From assembly GCF_002917105.1 (NCBI RefSeq), contig NZ_PQFZ01000001.1, forward strand, positions 248,001-312,000: 64,000 nt of DNA, given 5' to 3'. Shown here in pieces: positions 61,337-64,000 of this stretch (position 1 is its first letter; each line of letters starts with the position of its first letter). The notes below the pieces were generated by a model, which was not told the DNA's origin, made no database searches, and worked only from the letters and a program-made list of their open reading frames with translations. Origin of the DNA: Allobosea psychrotolerans. Lineage in GTDB: Bacteria > Pseudomonadota > Alphaproteobacteria > Rhizobiales > Beijerinckiaceae. The position numbers and the translations under genes are program-made.

Positions 61337-61997
61337 CGGTCCCGTCGGCGCGCTGATCTTCGATATGGACGGCACGATCGTCGACAATATGCGCTTCCAT
61401 GAGGATGCCTGGGAGCATCTGCATGTGACGCATGGATTGCCCTTCGACCGCGACAGCTTCTTTTCGCACACTGCCGGCATGGCAGTCGGCGAAATCATCA
61501 GCCCGCTCTTTCCCAATGCCACTCCGGCTGAGATCGAGGCGATGGGCAGGGAGAAGGAACTCTTCTACCGGCGGAACTACGGCCCGCATGTTGCGCCGAT
61601 GCCCGGGCTTCTCGAGCTGATGGCGCGGGCCGATGCGGCCGGCGTGCCGATGGCTGTCGCCACGGCGGCTCCCCCCGGCAATATCGACATCGTGCTCGAC
61701 ACGCTGGGCCTGCGCTTGCGCTTCGCCACGATCATCGCGCCGTCCCAGGGCTTTCGCGGCAAGCCGAATCCGGACCTGTTCCTCGGGGCTGCCGAACGCA
61801 TGACGGTCGCCCCCGAAGCTTGCATCGTCTTCGAGGACGCGCCCAACGGCGTCGAGGCCGCACGCCGCGCCGGCATGCGCGCGGTCGCGATCCTGAGCAT
61901 GCTCGGCGCCAGGGATTTCGACAGCTTCGACAACGTCATCGCCAGCGCCAAGGATTTCGCGGCACTGGACGGGCTGCCTGCGCTGCGCTTTGCTTGA
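61326..61997 (+). CDS. HAD-family phosphatase (beta-phosphoglucomutase-like)
   Basis: 223 residues. The nucleophile motif IFDMDGTIVDN is near residue 10, the Ser/Thr motif in MAVATAAPPG near 115, Lys in FRGKPNPDLFL near 145 and VFEDAPNGVEAARRAGM near 170. It belongs to the beta-phosphoglucomutase-like subclass with a helical cap. It overlaps rimM by 11 bp and is followed by trmD after 3 bp, an unusual insertion in the rimM-trmD order. Substrate unknown. Confidence 0.92.
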   Translation: MTNNGPVGALIFDMDGTIVDNMRFHEDAWEHLHVTHGLPFDRDSFFSHTAGMAVGEIISPLFPNATPAEIEAMGREKELFYRRNYGPHVAPMPGLLELMARADAAGVPMAVATAAPPGNIDIVLDTLGLRLRFATIIAPSQGFRGKPNPDLFLGAAERMTVAPEACIVFEDAPNGVEAARRAGMRAVAILSMLGARDFDSFDNVIASAKDFAALDGLPALRFA

Positions 61998-62000
61998 GCG

Positions 62001-62687
62001 ATGGCTTTTCGCGCCTCTGTCCTGACGCTCTATCCCGAGATGTTTCCCGGCCCGCTTGGTGTTTCGCTGGCGGGCGAGGGCTTGCGCAAGGGCCTGTGGT
62101 CGCTGGAGACACACCAGATCCGCGACCATGGCATCGGCCGCCATCGCAATGTCGACGACAACCCGGCCGGTGGCGGGGCCGGCATGGTGCTGCGCTGCGA
62201 CGTGCTGGCTGCGGCGATCGATGCGGCGGTTCCCGCTGACGACGGCCGGCCGCGCCTGCTGATGTCGCCGCGCGGCCGCAGGCTCGACCAGGGGCAGGTG
62301 CGGGAATGGGTGGCGGGCGAGGGCGTCGTCATCGTCTGCGGCCGTTTCGAGGGCGTCGACGAACGCGTCATCGAGGGGCGCGGCCTGACCGAGATCTCCG
62401 TCGGCGACTATATCCTGTCAGGCGGCGAAATGGCGGCGCTGCTGCTGCTCGATGCCTGCGTGCGCCTGATCCCCGGTGTGATGGGCAAGGAATTGTCGGG
62501 CCAGGACGAAAGCTTCGAGAACGGGCTGCTCGAATACCCGCACTATACGCGCCCCCGCGAATGGGAGGGCAGGGGCCTGCCCGAGGCGCTGCTTTCGGGC
62601 GATCATGCCCGCATCGCCAGATGGCGGCGCGAACAGGCGGAGAAGATCACGCGCGAGCGGCGGCCGGACCTGATCGGCAAGGCCTGA
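62001..62687 (+). CDS. trmD: tRNA (guanine(37)-N1)-methyltransferase TrmD
   Basis: 228 residues. The knot-forming [13 protein letters not shown] near residue 112 and [11 protein letters not shown] near 135 are TrmD signatures; [18 protein letters not shown] is near 175. It methylates G37 of tRNAs to prevent frameshifting. The last codons form the first unit of a 14-bp tandem repeat that continues past the stop. rplS, normally next, is absent. Confidence 0.97.
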   Translation: MAFRASVLTLYPEMFPGPLGVSLAGEGLRKGLWSLETHQIRDHGIGRHRNVDDNPAGGGAGMVLRCDVLAAAIDAAVPADDGRPRLLMSPRGRRLDQGQVREWVAGEGVVIVCGRFEGVDERVIEGRGLTEISVGDYILSGGEMAALLLLDACVRLIPGVMGKELSGQDESFENGLLEYPHYTRPREWEGRGLPEALLSGDHARIARWRREQAEKITRERRPDLIGKA

Positions 62688-62728
62688 CCGGCAAGGTTTG
62701 ATGGACAAGGCTTGATCGGCAAGCAAGC
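62673..62728 (+). repeat. 14-bp tandem repeat at the trmD stop codon
   Basis: Four consecutive 14-bp units: ATCGGCAAGGCCTG, ACCGGCAAGGTTTG, ATGGACAAGGCTTG and ATCGGCAAGCAAGC. The trmD stop (TGA, 62685-62687) straddles units one and two. Confidence 0.85.
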
Positions 62729-62766
62729 TCTGCCGAGGTCCTCGCGCCCCGGTTCTGTCCGGGCCG

Positions 62767-62943
62767 CTATTCCAGCCCGAGCATGAAGACCGCATAGGGC
62801 ACGGCGAAGACGAAGCCGATGATCAGCCCGAGCATGAAGATGATCAGCCCGGTGTTGAGGTCGAAGCTTGCTGCCTCCTGCGGGCCCGCTGTCACCTGGC
62901 GCGCAGGCTGAGCCTTGCGATTGGCCGGTTCGAACGCGTTCAT
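62767..62943 (-). CDS. Tiny single-pass membrane protein
   Basis: 58 residues starting MNAFEPANRKAQPARQV. A polar N-terminal half precedes one membrane helix of about residues 31-55 (GLIIFMLGLIIGFVFAVPYAVFML). The end FAVPYAVFML resembles FATPYLVFLW of the next gene upstream, so the two are probably paralogues. Not recognised as a named family. Transcribed leftward, 31 bp after its paralogue. Confidence 0.7.
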   Translation of the reverse strand: MNAFEPANRKAQPARQVTAGPQEAASFDLNTGLIIFMLGLIIGFVFAVPYAVFMLGLE

Positions 62944-62974
62944 CGAGAAGACCCGGTTGGCGGAAGCGACAGGT

Positions 62975-63139
62975 TCAGCGCGCATGGCTCTGCCACAGGA
63001 AGACGAGATAGGGCGTTGCGAAGGCGCAGCCGAGCCACAGGCAGCGGCCAAGCCGGGCAAGCCCGGCGTGGTGGCTCGGTTGCGAGGCTGGGCGGTCGAT
63101 CGTGAGGGGAGGCTCTGCGGCGAAGCTGGCGGCGACCAT
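62975..63139 (-). CDS. Tiny single-pass membrane protein, probable paralogue
   Basis: 54 residues. Polar N-terminal 28 residues, then one short hydrophobic helix (LWLGCAFATPYLVFLW) and a SHAR tail. The ATG at 63139 lies 20 bp from the first TGTGGG-N7-CCCACA site, so it is the first gene of a short leftward unit. No family recognised; coding status rests on position, start context and resemblance to its neighbour. Confidence 0.62.
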   Translation of the reverse strand: MVAASFAAEPPLTIDRPASQPSHHAGLARLGRCLWLGCAFATPYLVFLWQSHAR

Positions 63140-63159
63140 GTTTTTCTCGAAGTGTTTTG

Positions 63160-63178
63160 TGTGGGTATATTTCCCACA
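63160..63178. promoter_or_regulatory. TGTGGG-N7-CCCACA palindrome, site 1
   Basis: TGTGGG and CCCACA are perfect inverted hexamers around TATATTT. The site lies 20 bp upstream of the small membrane-protein start and could overlap its promoter. Confidence 0.65.
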
Positions 63179-63225
63179 TACAAATCCAGGCGAGCTGCCC
63201 GCGTCAAGAGTGCGGCGCAAAATTT

Positions 63226-63244
63226 TGTGGGATTGTGTCCCACG
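63226..63244. promoter_or_regulatory. TGTGGG-N7-CCCACG palindrome, site 2
   Basis: The same motif as site 1, with spacer ATTGTGT and one mismatch at the last base. It begins 66 bp after site 1 and ends 23 bp before the DUF6502 start, so each divergent gene has its own copy. Confidence 0.65.
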
Positions 63245-63267
63245 TCGTGATTGAGTAAGTGAGAGCG

Positions 63268-64000
63268 ATGACATTCGTGCCGCCGCGTTCCGCCCCGGAA
63301 GCCGCCGCGCTGCAGGGGCCACTCGCTCGCCTGCTGCGGCCATTGGTGCGATTATGCATCCGCAGCGGCACGACCTTTCCGGCGCTGGCCCAGCTCCTGC
63401 GCGAGCTTTACGTCAATGTGGCCGAGCATGATTTCGGCCTGCCGGGCAAGGAACAGACGGATAGCCGCGTCAGCCTGCTGACGGGCATTCATCGCAAGGA
63501 GGTCAGCCGGTTGCGCGGCGCCGGGGCTCCGGTCGCGACCGTGCCGGCCTCTGTCTCGCGGACCTCCTCGATCGTCTCGCGCTGGCTGGCCGATCCGGCC
63601 TTCAGCGCGCCTGACGGCAAGCCATTGCCGCTGGCGCGCCTGGCGGGCGATGCCGAGCCCTCCTTCGAGGCGCTCGTCGCTTCGGTGACGCGCGATGTCC
63701 GGCCGCGTGCCGTGCTCGACGAATGGCTCGACAGCGGCCTCGTCAGCCTCGATGGCGAGGGGCGGGTCGTACTCGCCGAGGCGGCCTTCATCCCGCGTGG
63801 GGACGATGAGCGGAAGCTGTATTATTTCGGCCGTAACCTGCACGATCATGTCGCCGCGGCGGTCTCCAACGTGCTTTCCGCCGAACCTCCCTTTCTGGAG
63901 CGCGCCGTGCACTATGACGGTCTCTCGCCGGAGCTTGCCCGCAAGCTCGAGCAGCGCGCCCGCGTGCTGGCCCTGGAGGCTCTGCAGACGGCCAATCGGG
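63268..64000 (+). CDS. DUF6502-family protein, 3' truncated by the window
   Basis: The frame runs from the ATG at 63268 to the last base without a stop; 244 codons are visible. The N-terminal half is helix-turn-helix-like (LLRPLVRLCIRSGTTFPALAQLLRELYVNVAEHDF, SRVSLLTGIHRKEVSRLRG), followed by SIVSRWLADPAFSAPDGKPLPL and FYFGRNLHDH-type motifs (here YYFGRNLHDHVAAAVSN), all typical of DUF6502. Family function is unknown; the domain layout suggests DNA binding. It is divergent from the two tiny membrane-protein genes across paired palindromes. Confidence 0.85.
   Translation, partial: MTFVPPRSAPEAAALQGPLARLLRPLVRLCIRSGTTFPALAQLLRELYVNVAEHDFGLPGKEQTDSRVSLLTGIHRKEVSRLRGAGAPVATVPASVSRTSSIVSRWLADPAFSAPDGKPLPLARLAGDAEPSFEALVASVTRDVRPRAVLDEWLDSGLVSLDGEGRVVLAEAAFIPRGDDERKLYYFGRNLHDHVAAAVSNVLSAEPPFLERAVHYDGLSPELARKLEQRARVLALEALQTANR

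Noticed and set aside
1-64000. CRISPR arrays, insertion sequences, integrase genes or phage genes
   Set aside because: No regularly spaced direct repeats, transposase or integrase motifs, or phage structural proteins were seen; all repeats found are palindromic intergenic elements or the short trmD tandem.

Overview
The window is high-GC, densely coded chromosomal DNA from an alphaproteobacterium of the order Hyphomicrobiales (Rhizobiales), most likely Bosea or a close relative. That placement rests on recognised protein families (a COG5631 LdtR-like regulator, an Omp25-type porin starting with a short lysine-containing signal, three TRAP components beside a 5-oxoprolinase, the ffh-rpsP-rimM-trmD cluster) and on several families of intergenic palindromes typical of that order. 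It was not tested by a search. I see no tRNA, rRNA, CRISPR array, prophage or insertion sequence.

Layout. 1-4.2 kb: the end of a MidA-like methyltransferase, pgeF, a small glycine-rich protein, a DsbA-family isomerase, and a coupled glycosyltransferase-SDR pair. 4.5-8.3 kb: an outer-membrane beta-barrel gene with a clear promoter and terminator, then a leftward run of four genes (small secreted protein, RNase T2, rlmJ, GST). 8.3-13.4 kb: a PPOX flavoprotein, an orphan TRAP binding protein with an iron-type alcohol dehydrogenase, a divergent FadR-type regulator, and an EamA transporter. 13.4-16.7 kb: an ArsR-SRPBCC pair, then a divergent TetR/GST pair with twin operators, bracketed by a COG5631 regulator and a decayed copy of that regulator's 3' end. 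16.9-23.6 kb: a TRAP transporter operon divergent from a full-length 5-oxoprolinase/hydantoinase, sharing a region with a strong palindrome. 23.6-31.7 kb: metabolic and transport genes, a DapB homologue without the catalytic His pair, a chemoreceptor and a RecD-like helicase.

31.8-37.2 kb: an ECF sigma/anti-sigma pair divergent from a DUF4394 protein, then an overlapping DUF1800-DUF1501 pair. 37.2-42.9 kb: a leftward group in which leuC and leuD are separated by five small genes, plus rplS. 43-51.1 kb: SDRs, a LysR regulator, an EF-G paralogue lacking the G3 histidine, fadD and a sulfite-oxidase-like protein. 51.1-58.1 kb: mtaB and dapF overlapping, a GyrI-like secreted protein, an MBL hydrolase, a frameshifted methyltransferase, a LysE exporter and two secreted proteins. 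58.4-64 kb: ffh, a coupled 87-residue protein, rpsP, rimM, a HAD phosphatase and trmD, then two tiny membrane proteins divergent from a DUF6502 regulator-like gene, with two copies of TGTGGG-N7-CCCAC between them.

Most genes are ordinary housekeeping and accessory metabolism. The points most worth following are the TGTGGG-N7-CCCAC module at the right end, the EF-G paralogue with altered G domain, the TetR/GST cassette beside a decayed gene copy, the TRAP/oxoprolinase divergent unit, and the palindromic repeats, one of which sits directly against the rimM start codon and another at the broken 5' end of a methyltransferase gene.
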